NCBI RefSeq assembly: GCF_019038465.1
Contig: NZ_JAFKRH010000038.1
Location: 62,001 to 126,000 of the forward strand
Source: Synechococcus sp. CCY 0621
GTDB taxonomy: Bacteria > Cyanobacteriota > Cyanobacteriia > PCC-6307 > Cyanobiaceae
DNA length: 64,000 bases
Direction of reading: 5' to 3'
This document shows, one piece after another, positions 9,140 to 18,510 of the stretch (its first letter is position 1; every line of letters starts with the position of its first letter). Made by a program: the position numbers and the translations under genes. Below the pieces are notes generated by a model that was given only the letters and a program-made list of their open reading frames with translations, was not told where the DNA came from and ran no database searches.

Positions 9140-10479
9140 CCCTGGCCTGGGGTGGGGTTGAGATTCATCTGGGCGGTGGGGATCAGCACAAGAATGGGGG
9201 GTGTGGTGGCGGCGGCCCAGGTGAGGCCGGCGGACACCACCAGAAAACCGAGGGAGGTGGGCTGGCTGAGACCACCGGAGATGACCCCGAGAAACGAGGC
9301 CCCAAGGAAGATCAGGGGCAGGCTGTTGCCCTTACTGGCGGAGCGCAGGGACAGCCGCAGCAGGTACCAACCGAGGGCGACACGCCAGGCCAGGAAGACG
9401 AACCCGAGTGGGAGGCCCAACTCTCCAAGGATGGCCTGCCAGGAACCTTCTGAGATCAGGAATTTTCGTTCACCGCTTAAACGTTGGGCTCCCACATTGG
9501 TGCCCATGCCAATGCCATAGCCCAGAATCGGCGCCGCGTCCCGCTCTTCAATCGATAAAGTGAATCCGCCAAGAACCCTGAGCCGAAGAACCCCGATCAC
9601 GCCTTCATCACCACCCTCATTTTCCGTGGCTATGTCCCAGCGCGCCACGAAGGCCTCACTGGTGTCCCTGAAGGCCGGGATGGAGGAGGCGATGAAGACG
9701 ACCAACACAATCGCCAGCAGGCTGGAGATCAGGGGCAACAGACGCGCGCGGGACAGCAACAGAGCACCGCCGACAGCCAGCACGACGAGCGCGTAGCCAA
9801 ACAGCAAGGAGCGGCTGATGGAGACAGGCAAGGCCACCACCAGTCCGATGCCGGCCGCCAGCAAGAGAAGCAGGCGGGCGCGGTTCTGGGCCAGGCCATA
9901 GAGACGGGCAAACAGGGCGGCGGCCGCCAAGGTGTAGAAGGACACCAGGCCGTTGATGAAGGAGAAGGTGCCGGGCGGGCGAGAACGCCCAAGGGCACCG
10001 GTGAAGGCGGCCGTGTCCTCGCCTCCGGGGGCCACGTTGAGAATGTGACTGTCCGGCAGATTCGACTGGGCCACGATCAGAAACGTCATCGGAATGCTGA
10101 TCAGCAGCAGCATCCTGGCGAAGCGCAGCACGGCGTCACGATCGAAGGCAGCGGCGTAGAGAAAGATCAGGGGCAGATGAATCAGCAGAATTCTGGTGCC
10201 GAAGAGGGCCGTGATCAGATCACGATGGCCCACCAGCATGGCCAGAAAGAAGGCTGCAGCGGCGATGCCCAAAAGCCACTGCAACCAGGATTGGAAGCGC
10301 TTCTGCAACAGCAGCGGAGCCCCAACCCAGAGGGCCAGCAGCGCCACGGGGTCGCGGATGACCAGCAAGGGGGTGGAGAGGCCCGGCAGCACCCACTTGC
10401 GCAGCGCCCCCTCAACGATGAGCAGCCAGAAGTAGAGCCAGAGCAACAGGCGCAGCTGGCGGTGCTGCGCGGTTTTCAT
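9136..10479 (-). CDS. O-antigen polymerase/ligase-like membrane protein (Wzy-like)
   Basis: Very hydrophobic 447-residue protein with about 11 predicted membrane segments and a long soluble loop near residues 270-330. This layout is typical of the Wzy/O-antigen ligase (PF04932-like) family. It has a WLLIVEGALRKWVLPG motif seen in cyanobacterial members. Expected role: periplasmic polymerisation of repeat units. I chose the ATG at 10479 because it forms an ATGA overlap with the upstream GT4 gene. The open frame runs further upstream only as antisense-type sequence with no membrane character. Confidence 0.85.
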   Translation of the reverse strand: MKTAQHRQLRLLLWLYFWLLIVEGALRKWVLPGLSTPLLVIRDPVALLALWVGAPLLLQKRFQSWLQWLLGIAAAAFFLAMLVGHRDLITALFGTRILLIHLPLIFLYAAAFDRDAVLRFARMLLLISIPMTFLIVAQSNLPDSHILNVAPGGEDTAAFTGALGRSRPPGTFSFINGLVSFYTLAAAALFARLYGLAQNRARLLLLLAAGIGLVVALPVSISRSLLFGYALVVLAVGGALLLSRARLLPLISSLLAIVLVVFIASSIPAFRDTSEAFVARWDIATENEGGDEGVIGVLRLRVLGGFTLSIEERDAAPILGYGIGMGTNVGAQRLSGERKFLISEGSWQAILGELGLPLGFVFLAWRVALGWYLLRLSLRSASKGNSLPLIFLGASFLGVISGGLSQPTSLGFLVVSAGLTWAAATTPPILVLIPTAQMNLNPTPGQG

Positions 10480-11729
10480 GAAAGCACTGGCGACTGACCC
10501 ACTAAGGGTGCAACGGCTTGGACCATGGCGGTCTGATAGGTGCTCCAGGAGATCGCGGCGGCCCGGCGCAGGCAGGCCTGACGCATCGCCGCTAGCTGAT
10601 CGCGATCGCTGGCGAGCTCGGCAAGGCGCTGGGCGATGGCGAAACTGTCGCGGATGGGAACGATGAAGCCCTCCACACCATCCCGGATCAGATCGGGCGC
10701 GGCCGTGTGGGGAGTAGCGATCAGAGGCAGGCCCTGGGAGAGGGCCTCGGTGAGCACCAAGCCGAAGCCTTCGAACAGGGAAGGGAACACCAGCACATCG
10801 TGCTGGCGCATCTGCTCGAGGATGGCGGCATGGGGCAGGGAGGGGATCGTGGTGTGGCGTTGGAGCGCGGTGTTCAACGGGGAGCAGCTGGTGGAGGTAG
10901 GCCTGCCGATGAGGGTGAGAGTCACAGCATCGCCCAGTTGGTCCACGGCTTCGAGCAAATAGGAGAGCCCCTTGCGCTGTCCCAGCGACCCCACGAACAG
11001 AATCCGAAGGGGCCCGGAGCCCGCGCCCCGGAGGGGTTCGATGGTGGGTGGTGGCGCCCCATAGGGCAACACATGGATGGGCACGTGGCAGGCTTGGTGG
11101 CTTTCGAGGGTGTCGCGCACGAACTGGGAGGCCACGAACACCGTGTCGGCGAGCTCCAGTTCGGCGTCCTTGCGGGCGAGCTTGGCAGCACTGTCGCGCA
11201 GGCCAGTGAGGGTGGAAGCCCACTCGGGCTGTAGATCGGCCTCCTCAGCAAATATCTTTCGGGCTGATTTCCAGTAGCCGATCGGAAGCTCGTAGAGGCG
11301 CAGCAGCCCGAGTCTCTGGGCTGAAACGAAGGTAGCCAGGGCCGCATCCTCATAGGCATAAACCGCTAGCAGGCCAAGGCGGCGGGTGAGGGTAGAGGCC
11401 ACGCACCGATCAAAGGAATCCAACACCCGATCAATCGAGAACAGGCCGGCTTCATGGCGGAGCAGACGCCGCCAGCCGAATCGCACAGCAGCAAGGCGGC
11501 CAGCCTCACGCCAGGGATAGCTGTGCTGCAGGGGAAGGGGAAGATTAGGGAAGGAGCGGCGCTCCAGTTCCAGTCGTAGATCCCGTGGAAGAAACCCAGC
11601 CAAAGGGGAGCGGCTATTCCAGCAGAGGCAGCTGTGAAAGGCCTGGAGGAAACCTGCGCGATACAAGGCCGCTGTCGCCGCCCGGACATTGGCGTTACCG
11701 GTGGGATGCGAGAGAAGAACGGACGTCAT
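10476..11729 (-). CDS. Glycosyltransferase family 4
   Basis: GT-B glycosyltransferase. The C-terminal donor-binding half has RILFVGSLGQRKGLSYLLEAV and VLVFPSLFEGFGLVLTEALSQGLPLIAT. The N-terminal acceptor half includes VLLSHPTGNANVRAATAAL. The ATG at 11729 is preferred over the ATG nine codons upstream because it forms an ATGA overlap with the short ORF upstream. The resulting protein is 417 residues. The acceptor and sugar cannot be assigned. Confidence 0.88.
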   Translation of the reverse strand: MTSVLLSHPTGNANVRAATAALYRAGFLQAFHSCLCWNSRSPLAGFLPRDLRLELERRSFPNLPLPLQHSYPWREAGRLAAVRFGWRRLLRHEAGLFSIDRVLDSFDRCVASTLTRRLGLLAVYAYEDAALATFVSAQRLGLLRLYELPIGYWKSARKIFAEEADLQPEWASTLTGLRDSAAKLARKDAELELADTVFVASQFVRDTLESHQACHVPIHVLPYGAPPPTIEPLRGAGSGPLRILFVGSLGQRKGLSYLLEAVDQLGDAVTLTLIGRPTSTSCSPLNTALQRHTTIPSLPHAAILEQMRQHDVLVFPSLFEGFGLVLTEALSQGLPLIATPHTAAPDLIRDGVEGFIVPIRDSFAIAQRLAELASDRDQLAAMRQACLRRAAAISWSTYQTAMVQAVAPLVGQSPVLS

Positions 11730-11983
11730 GCCAAGAACCAATCGGTGCGGTGGCAAGGGGCAACCACCTGATCGAGAGCATTCCTACGTAAGAAGGGCTG
11801 ACCGGCATAGATGAACCAGAAATGGTCCTGAGGCCGTTTTGCCAAGCAACAGATGCGGAATACTGAGTGGGAGAGCAAAACTCGTTCAGCCAAGGCCTGC
11901 GAATAAAGAATAAACTGATAGACGACCGCAGTCGTGTCACTGCAATGGGAGTAAAACGAGGGAGTGAGAAAGAGAAGATTCAA
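11726..11983 (-). pseudogene. Short ORF resembling the N-terminus of a glycosyltransferase
   Basis: 85 codons starting MNLLFLTPSFYSH, a typical GT-B opening strand and loop, then a few strands, ending in an ATGA overlap with the GT4 gene downstream. No donor-binding domain exists, so it cannot be a whole glycosyltransferase. It is either a truncated remnant whose coupling to the next gene was kept, or a small protein of unknown role. Base composition is lower in GC than the downstream genes. The glycosyltransferase assignment rests only on the first 15 residues. Confidence 0.4.
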
Positions 11984-12080
11984 TGTGATTCACGCCGCCT
12001 CACAGCAGGCTGAATATGCGTGAGAGCATAGGCAAAAGGTGAAAAGGTTCGATCTCATGACCTTCCTCAAGAAAAAGACA

Positions 12081-13253
12081 TCAACTAGAAGACTGGCACT
12101 CAAGAGCGTGTTGGTAATAAGCCACCAACAGAGACAACCAACGTTCTCGCTGAAAAGAGTTTACATGGGAGAAGCCGCGTTGGCGCAGTTCATGACGCTC
12201 AGCAGGAGTGAGCTCCAACACCATCCGAACCGTATCAGCAGAAGAAATTGCCCAATCTCGTTGAGCATCGGGAAGCAACGGGAAGGGGGGGATATAGGTG
12301 GCTGCATCCCCACCGACCTCAGTCATGGGGGCACGGGCTGTAGTGATCACCGGGCAGCCGCAAGCCAAGGCCTCCAAGATCGGCCAGCCAAATCCTTCCG
12401 CATGGGAAGGGAAGAGAAGTGCAGCCGCTTGGTTGTAGAGGGCCAGCACGAGGGTATCAGTAGCTTGATCAAGGAGGTGAAGTCTGCACTTAAGCTGAGA
12501 GTTCTTCTGGATCCACTGGCACATGCCAGCATCAGCACCACCAACGAGGACAAGATGAACGGGATTGGGCAAGCTCTGTAACTGCGCCCAGATGGCCAAG
12601 ACCCCGAGGCGGTTTTTGTACCAGTTGCGCCCGATGTGGAATAGAAACGGCTGGCCGTTAAGCCCCGGAAGTGCCTGATTAACCATGGAGGAAGCCTCAG
12701 CAGCCGGGAGGGGGCGGAAGCGGCAATGCAGAGGATTAACGAGAACTTCACTTAGCAAGGGACGCTGCTTTAGTTGCCGGACCAGAGCAACCTGAGTGGC
12801 CTGAGACACAGAGAGAAAGAAGCGGGCTTTGCGGAAACCACAACGAATCCAGCGTTGGTAGAGACGACCAGTTGGGCCAAGATGATGAAAGGGCTGGAGA
12901 TCTAGCGCTGCCTCAAGAGCAAGAAGGTCATGGACGTGAACAAGATGGGGTCGAGGTTTAATGAGCGGGATCCAGGGGCCTAGGGCCTGATCGGCAAAGA
13001 CAAAGAGAGTTCCTTCTGGTGCTACACGGGTACTCCACCAGAGCAGCGGTGGGAACAACACAAACTGATCAAGATAGCCCAGCCACTTCGCAAATGATTG
13101 GTGATACTTAGCAAGACGTGCCAACAGAACAGGGGCAGTGAACTCCTGCACCGTGTGTCCACGACTCCGCAAACCAGCAGCAATCTGATCAGCAAAGATC
13201 CGCATACTGGGTCCCTCCGAGAGAGGGTAGTGCCGAAATAGCAGAATGTTCAC
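12081..13253 (-). CDS. Glycosyltransferase family 4
   Basis: 390-residue GT-B glycosyltransferase: N-terminal ILLFRHYPLSEGPSMRIFADQIA, a middle HVHDLLALEAALDL region, and a C-terminal donor site with FLFHIGRNWYKNRLGVLA and ALLFPSHAEGFGWPILEALACGCPVIT. The E-x7-E pair is intact. It belongs to the minus-strand glycosyltransferase series. The upstream 1 kb has no convincing gene, so its promoter probably lies just above 13253. Confidence 0.9.
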   Translation of the reverse strand: MNILLFRHYPLSEGPSMRIFADQIAAGLRSRGHTVQEFTAPVLLARLAKYHQSFAKWLGYLDQFVLFPPLLWWSTRVAPEGTLFVFADQALGPWIPLIKPRPHLVHVHDLLALEAALDLQPFHHLGPTGRLYQRWIRCGFRKARFFLSVSQATQVALVRQLKQRPLLSEVLVNPLHCRFRPLPAAEASSMVNQALPGLNGQPFLFHIGRNWYKNRLGVLAIWAQLQSLPNPVHLVLVGGADAGMCQWIQKNSQLKCRLHLLDQATDTLVLALYNQAAALLFPSHAEGFGWPILEALACGCPVITTARAPMTEVGGDAATYIPPFPLLPDAQRDWAISSADTVRMVLELTPAERHELRQRGFSHVNSFQRERWLSLLVAYYQHALECQSSS

Positions 13254-14276
13254 TTATTTCGCTTCATGGCTAAAGCTTCCCATTAGCAGCAGCCTATGAA
13301 GCCGCAAGATATCATAGTTAACGATCAGGAGCCTAAGGGAGGTATGTAAAAGGAAAGCGATAAACGGTAGCCAATGGGCAATCGGACTGAAGCAGCGAAT
13401 TGATATGCTGTGCAGTTCGTGAGGGTAGGTAGAATTAGCAGATCTGAAAAGCCGGCCTGAACTATAGCTTCTAGGGCAAGAATAGGGATCTTGATCTGAA
13501 TCGAAGTTCAACTCCAGATGGGGGAGAGAGAAAACTCTCCACCACTTCACTGTCCATTCAAGCAGCCGACCTAGACAACCATCCTGCAGTCGATCTTGTG
13601 CTTGCCAAGCAGATCGGGAATGTAGGCCGCTGCGATCTAGCTACCCTCGTGAGAATGGACAAGGTGGGCCTGCGTCTCAAACTGCCGGTGGAATAGGGGC
13701 CGGGATCCAGGCCTTGAACAGCTGGGCGACAACCAGCCTGAAATTGAGTGTCCAGCTATCCAGCCGAAAAGGTCAATCCACGACACAAGATCGTAACGGT
13801 GAACGACTGAGACTGCGAACATGCCATCGAAATCTGTTGGAAGCGCCAGAGTGCCTACTGGAAGACATGGAGGTAACATCCGCTTCAATGGAACCGATCA
13901 GCCAGCTATTGGTACAGCGAGAGGTGGTGTTGTTCAAAAACCCAGTTGAATGGCCACAGACTACTCCAGCTCTACAATTTGCAACATTCATCAGATATGC
14001 TGGCAAAAGGATTCACCTTGCTAAGAGTTTCAGGTCTGAAGAGTCAGTGGACTGCTGGAGAGGCTGGACTCACTACCACCAACAGATACCAGCAAGATGC
14101 ATATCAAACAAAACTGATAAAGTGGCGATGATGTCATCTGGCAAGGCAGCTAGAGCGAATCCAAGCAATATCTAGATGCCGCTACACATGCCGGTTGAAT
14201 GCGAAACCAGGAGCCAGCATTCGATGCTCATCGGCCATTGAATCGAAGCCATCGGATCACACCGGTAACGTCCACA
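13254..14276. other. 1-kb stretch without a convincing gene
   Basis: Only short ORFs on both strands (under 155 codons), none with a recognisable motif or a plausible start site. Composition is mixed, about 50% GC. Reverse-strand frames near 13560-13720 give protein-like fragments (for example YIPDLLGKHKIDCRMVV), consistent with a decayed gene, but I could not name the family. No hairpin strong enough to call a terminator was seen. Confidence 0.5.
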
Positions 14277-15398
14277 TCAGCATGGCAAGGATTGCCCCTC
14301 ATCAATAAGAAAGTGGCTGGAGACCTTTCCTGGATAGACAGAGACTGCCTCTTTAAGCACGGCGAGATACTGTGCGGCAACATGCTGCTCTGTGTGGCGC
14401 TGGAGATGAGTCTTGGACCGACTACGCATGCAAAATCTCTCATGGTCCGACAAGGTCAATGCCATTTGGAGCTTTGAAACAAGATCCTCTAAGCTTCCAG
14501 AAATGAAGAGGATACCTCCATCCCCGATGGCATCAGGAAGGCCTCCACCATCGGAGCCCACCACAATGCAACCACAAGCCGCCCCTTCAAGAGCAACATT
14601 CCCAAAAGGTTCATCCCATCTAGATGGAACCACGAGCACACGGTGCTGGTTCAGACAGTGAGCAAGATTCTCTCCCTTAAGTGTGCCGACAAAGGAAACA
14701 TTCATAGAAATGCCAAGTTGATTGACAAGACGATGAAGACTAAGAATTTCAGGTCCATCGCCGATTAGCGTCAAGGTCAGTTGTTCGCCGATAGCTTGAG
14801 CCTGAGCCTCACGAAGTATATTTCTATTCGATACTAGGACTGCAAAGGCATGAAGGAGAAGGTCCACACCCTTATCTGAGACCATCCTACCAACGAATAC
14901 AAAGTCTCGTTGCCGATCAAGCCCTGGGAAGCACTTAAACAGCTCGCTCCGATACGGATTACCAATCACAAGTGAACCCTCGCAAGAGCTCCTACGGATT
15001 GCCTCACTAATGGCTATCGAAGCCGTAGACCTTCTCAGGATCCAGCGCTTAACCATATCAATAAGTCTGATACTGCCGTTCGATCCAGTAATCCAAGTAC
15101 AAATGCCAATGACGATAGGCCTTGGAAAGAATAGAAGAGGCCACAGAGTTCTCACCTCAATATTCACCTGAAGGACCACATCAGCCCAACAATATAGAGA
15201 CGCGAGCCGTGAGAACGAAGGCTGCCTCACAACACAAAATGGATAATCGTCCTTTGGGGCCAAAGAAGAGACGAGCGATTGCGTAACGAGAACAACGTCG
15301 TGCTCCTTTTCAGAAAAGATACGTGCAAGCAGCTCTGATTTGATTTCAATGCCACCCACATCAGGTGAAAATCGATGGGCAGTCATGAGAATGTTCAT
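14277..15398 (-). CDS. Glycosyltransferase family 4
   Basis: 373-residue GT-B enzyme. The start MNILMTAHRFSPDVGGIEIK has the family glycine loop. DFVFVGRMVSDKGVDLLLHAF and VLVVPSRWDEPFGNVALEGAACG form the donor-binding part, with the E-x7-E pair replaced in part (E-PFGNVAL-E). Its GC content is clearly lower than that of the neighbouring clusters, which suggests horizontal acquisition. The ATG overlaps the stop of the upstream gene by four bases (ATGA). Confidence 0.9.
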   Translation of the reverse strand: MNILMTAHRFSPDVGGIEIKSELLARIFSEKEHDVVLVTQSLVSSLAPKDDYPFCVVRQPSFSRLASLYCWADVVLQVNIEVRTLWPLLFFPRPIVIGICTWITGSNGSIRLIDMVKRWILRRSTASIAISEAIRRSSCEGSLVIGNPYRSELFKCFPGLDRQRDFVFVGRMVSDKGVDLLLHAFAVLVSNRNILREAQAQAIGEQLTLTLIGDGPEILSLHRLVNQLGISMNVSFVGTLKGENLAHCLNQHRVLVVPSRWDEPFGNVALEGAACGCIVVGSDGGGLPDAIGDGGILFISGSLEDLVSKLQMALTLSDHERFCMRSRSKTHLQRHTEQHVAAQYLAVLKEAVSVYPGKVSSHFLIDEGQSLPC

Positions 15399-16615
15399 AA
15401 AGAGCCATAGAGTGCATTGGCAAGAGCGTCTGAAATACTATGCACAGAATCAATTGGTTCAGTCTTGTGAGAGGCAAGCAAAGTAGATTCGAAATGGTCA
15501 TCAAAAGGGATAGTCTTTAAACGCGAGTCATTGTATGCAGAGTAGCCGTTAGGGCTGGCCGGAAGAATCACAGGAAGGCCATGGTCAACCATGGCAGCAA
15601 CGGAGCTACTCTTTCCAACTTGCTCAATGTCGTTCATGGAAATCCCAACATCACTCATATGCAAAGTCTGCGAGATCTGCTCAGGCAATAGCTCTCCCAG
15701 CCGAATAAAATGACACTGCCTAGAAGCTTTGTCCTCCATTCTACGCAAGATGTGCTCACCGAAAGAACCAGCTCGTCCCACAGAAATGAATATGGCAGTG
15801 GACCATGGTGATCGGCATAGCATATTCTGAACGCGATCAACCAACCCCATGGAGGCCCAATCCAAACGGATTGAGCCAAAGAAAGTAAGGATTAAAACCC
15901 TAGAGTCAAGCTCAGCAATCCCGAAATTGGACAGAAGTTCACCTCTAGCAGAGGAATCAATGGGGAACACAGGAATATTTGAAATCAATGGTAAGATATG
16001 GGCAGTAACGCCTACACCTGCAAGTTGATGACGCCACTGGTTATTTGACGTATGCGCAACAGATATTGGCAATACACGATTTAGAGCCATCAGAATCCCA
16101 CGCTGCAAAGTAATGACAAGGCTGCGGATCACTGGCCGTTGATTCCTTTTTACACCCCATAACTCATGAAACATCACATGCCAGCGATGATTACCCTTGA
16201 GGAACTTCAGGAAGCAAGGCAATAAGACAGGAGCGCCCTTAATGCTATATGCGTGGGGTACATATTGCAGGCTTATCCATTGCACGCTTTGTTTCTCAAG
16301 AGTAGATTGAATTACACTAAGCCTGTGTCTCCAAGAAAGCATGGAGGAGAGCCTGAGAACAGGCACCTTCTGGCCATGACATTCATGAAGCTCCGGCATC
16401 AATGCTGGATGCTTAGTCTGAGAGCACCATAGATGACGATCGTTGATGGCAATGATGGAGACTCGGCATCCTTGAGCAATTAGATGCGAAGCCAGCCTTC
16501 GGGTATAGTCGCCCAAGCCATCTCTACCATTTTCTAGACTACCGCAAAGAAATACTATGCTGAGATTAGACGTATCAGAACTCTGATTCTTGCAATTTTG
16601 CATTGAGATAGCCAC
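15395..16615 (-). CDS. Glycosyltransferase (GT4-like), divergent
   Basis: 406 residues. LSIVFLCGSLENGRDGLGDYTRRLASHL gives the GT-B opening with its glycine loop, and VLILTFFGSIRLDWASMGLVD resembles the start of the donor domain. The usual E-x7-E signature is not clear: the equivalent region reads DVGISMNDIEQVGKSSSVAAMVDHGLPVILP. Assigned to the glycosyltransferases from fold-like spacing and context. AT-rich like its partner and coupled to it by an ATGA overlap. Confidence 0.75.
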   Translation of the reverse strand: MAISMQNCKNQSSDTSNLSIVFLCGSLENGRDGLGDYTRRLASHLIAQGCRVSIIAINDRHLWCSQTKHPALMPELHECHGQKVPVLRLSSMLSWRHRLSVIQSTLEKQSVQWISLQYVPHAYSIKGAPVLLPCFLKFLKGNHRWHVMFHELWGVKRNQRPVIRSLVITLQRGILMALNRVLPISVAHTSNNQWRHQLAGVGVTAHILPLISNIPVFPIDSSARGELLSNFGIAELDSRVLILTFFGSIRLDWASMGLVDRVQNMLCRSPWSTAIFISVGRAGSFGEHILRRMEDKASRQCHFIRLGELLPEQISQTLHMSDVGISMNDIEQVGKSSSVAAMVDHGLPVILPASPNGYSAYNDSRLKTIPFDDHFESTLLASHKTEPIDSVHSISDALANALYGSL

Positions 16616-17271
16616 TATAGTCTAATCAAAAACTCTATCAGATTTAAGTGACTTGGACAGTGCCTTCAAGTTCAAACCTACGGATAGCATAATATTATAA
16701 TCAAGCCAGAAAGATATTTGAAGGGAGGAAGCAATACAGATCGATAAGTTCATAAGACAGCTGAGGAAGTCTTTTGTTTCAATATTCCCAAATCAGATCC
16801 TTCTATAGAGAATGGGAGCGTGCGCGAGTCTTGGGCCTAGAAGTAAGCTGTTATCAATTCTTACTAGAGTTTAGAACTACTTGGTATGCCAGAAACATCG
16901 CTTAAGCTTGCTCAGCTAAGTGAAAGTTATGAGATATCTTTTGCTAAACAGGCAATTTTGTAAATAGGCTAAGAACACTGCCCCATGGGTTCAATGAAAT
17001 GCCTTAACCAAGGGACTAATGCAGGAGACTCAACAATGGCGCCTGGTGGCAACTAGTCATAAGCTCTATACTGCCAGCCTAGAGCAGTGTCTCACTACTA
17101 CCATATCGATGTATACAGACTAAAACGAATAGCGATAAGAGAATAACTCCACTTAATCTCGACTAAGTCTGCTTCCTAAGAGGTTAGGCGAATGGATTGT
17201 TTCATGCCACTGCAGCCCCTTAAGAATCTTGAAGAGTGACACGTTGCAATGATATGACCGCATTAGCTATT
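16616..17271. other. AT-rich intergenic stretch, no gene seen
   Basis: About 650 bp at roughly 42% GC with frequent stops in all frames. No ORF above 60 codons and no recognisable remnant. It separates two minus-strand glycosyltransferase genes and may contain the promoter of the one ending at 15395. No clear -35/-10 pair could be singled out. Confidence 0.5.
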
Positions 17272-18060
17272 TTAATCAGTTACGTTCTGACCAAGAGATC
17301 TCATAATGCTTACTCCGAATCTAATAGTGTTACGCCAAAGCTTAAATCCAAAGCGAGTTAGCGAACTACAGTAACGCCTCTCTACAAGCTTATGCTCTGA
17401 TTTAACTGCTGAGAAATCCGAGGATGCTCCACCTCGCCTAAAGACACTTAGAATAATTGCAGAGACTGACACTCTTGCATCTGCTCGAACTAGCCGCATA
17501 AGGAAATCTATATCACCACAGATTCTAAGGCCTTCATCAAATCCACCTATCTTGGAGGTGAAATCCCTTCGGAAAGTCCATGCCTGCTGGTAAAGCCCGC
17601 CACTCATTAGTCTGTAGATGTTAATTTTTCGAGGAGCATGGAGTGATGCGTTTCCATTAGTATGGTCATAACACAATAAGCGACCGTACAGTACATCACA
17701 TGTCTCGGTCACTAGAATAGAATAGATATTAGCCAGAACATTGCTGTCGAATAGATAGTCGTCAGCATTAAGATAGTATACCCATTTTCCCTTTGCCAAC
17801 AAAAGGCCCTTATTCATTGCTTGATATATCCCAGCATCTTTCTCGGATATCACATGAGAAATTCGGCATCCAGCAGAGTCAAGATAACAACGAATGCGGT
17901 CAATAGTTCTGTCTTCAGAGAGCCCATCAATGATAATATGCTCTAGGTCATGAAACTTCTGAGTGTAGACACTCTCGACACACCGCTCAATCGTGTGCTC
18001 TGCATTTTTTGTTACCGTAACAATCGAGAAGAATGGCTCTTTAGGCACGATGTCTTTCAA
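17272..18060 (-). CDS. Glycosyltransferase family 2 (WcaA-like)
   Basis: 262-residue GT-A enzyme: FFSIVTVTKNAEHTIERCVESV, HIIIDGLSEDRTIDRI, SEKDAGIYQAMNKGLLLAKG and the DxD-type WVYYLNADDYL. This set is typical of GT2 proteins that act in colanic-acid and O-antigen synthesis. The C-terminus (RFGFKLWRNTIRFG) is basic. It is AT-rich compared with genes outside 11.7-18.5 kb. Confidence 0.92.
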   Translation of the reverse strand: MKDIVPKEPFFSIVTVTKNAEHTIERCVESVYTQKFHDLEHIIIDGLSEDRTIDRIRCYLDSAGCRISHVISEKDAGIYQAMNKGLLLAKGKWVYYLNADDYLFDSNVLANIYSILVTETCDVLYGRLLCYDHTNGNASLHAPRKINIYRLMSGGLYQQAWTFRRDFTSKIGGFDEGLRICGDIDFLMRLVRADARVSVSAIILSVFRRGGASSDFSAVKSEHKLVERRYCSSLTRFGFKLWRNTIRFGVSIMRSLGQNVTD

Positions 18061-18510
18061 GTAAGTTCGCTCCCGCTGGGAAAGATCAGTTGGCCAAAGA
18101 AGACTGTAGTTCTATGTCCACTTTGTGTCATATCTTGATACGCACTCTGATTTCGTTGATCTAGGTTTAGACGTGGTATGCCAATGAACCAGGAGATCGA
18201 CATTAGTAGTAAAGAATTTAGCGCAGAAGATATTATAGCCCCCAGCCATTTTCTTGGCTACTCTGGCGATCCTGTGAGCTGGTAACTCGATAAGAAGTGA
18301 CATTGCTGGTAAATGGAGGAATCGACAAGATTTACCAACCAATGTATAAAGTCCAAATTTGAGCTGATAAATGGCAAACCGAAGCAATTACAACGGCGCT
18401 GCGCAATGAGGAGTGGCGATACCCAGAACGGGATATTCATCGGCAATCTCAGAGGCGAGAATGATCTGAGCCCATGGGGTGTTCATGGAGGCTGAGGTGG
18501 GTGCCTTTTA
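18061..18510. other. Intergenic stretch with a possible gene remnant
   Basis: Between the GT2 gene and the IS element. The minus strand has a 91-codon frame from a TTG at 18387 to 18112 (LRFAIYQLKFGLYTLVGK...). It has a natural residue mix but no start signal and no recognised family. A different frame just upstream gives a 32-residue piece, so this may be the frame-shifted 5' part of a gene broken when the IS arrived. Family unknown. Confidence 0.35.
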
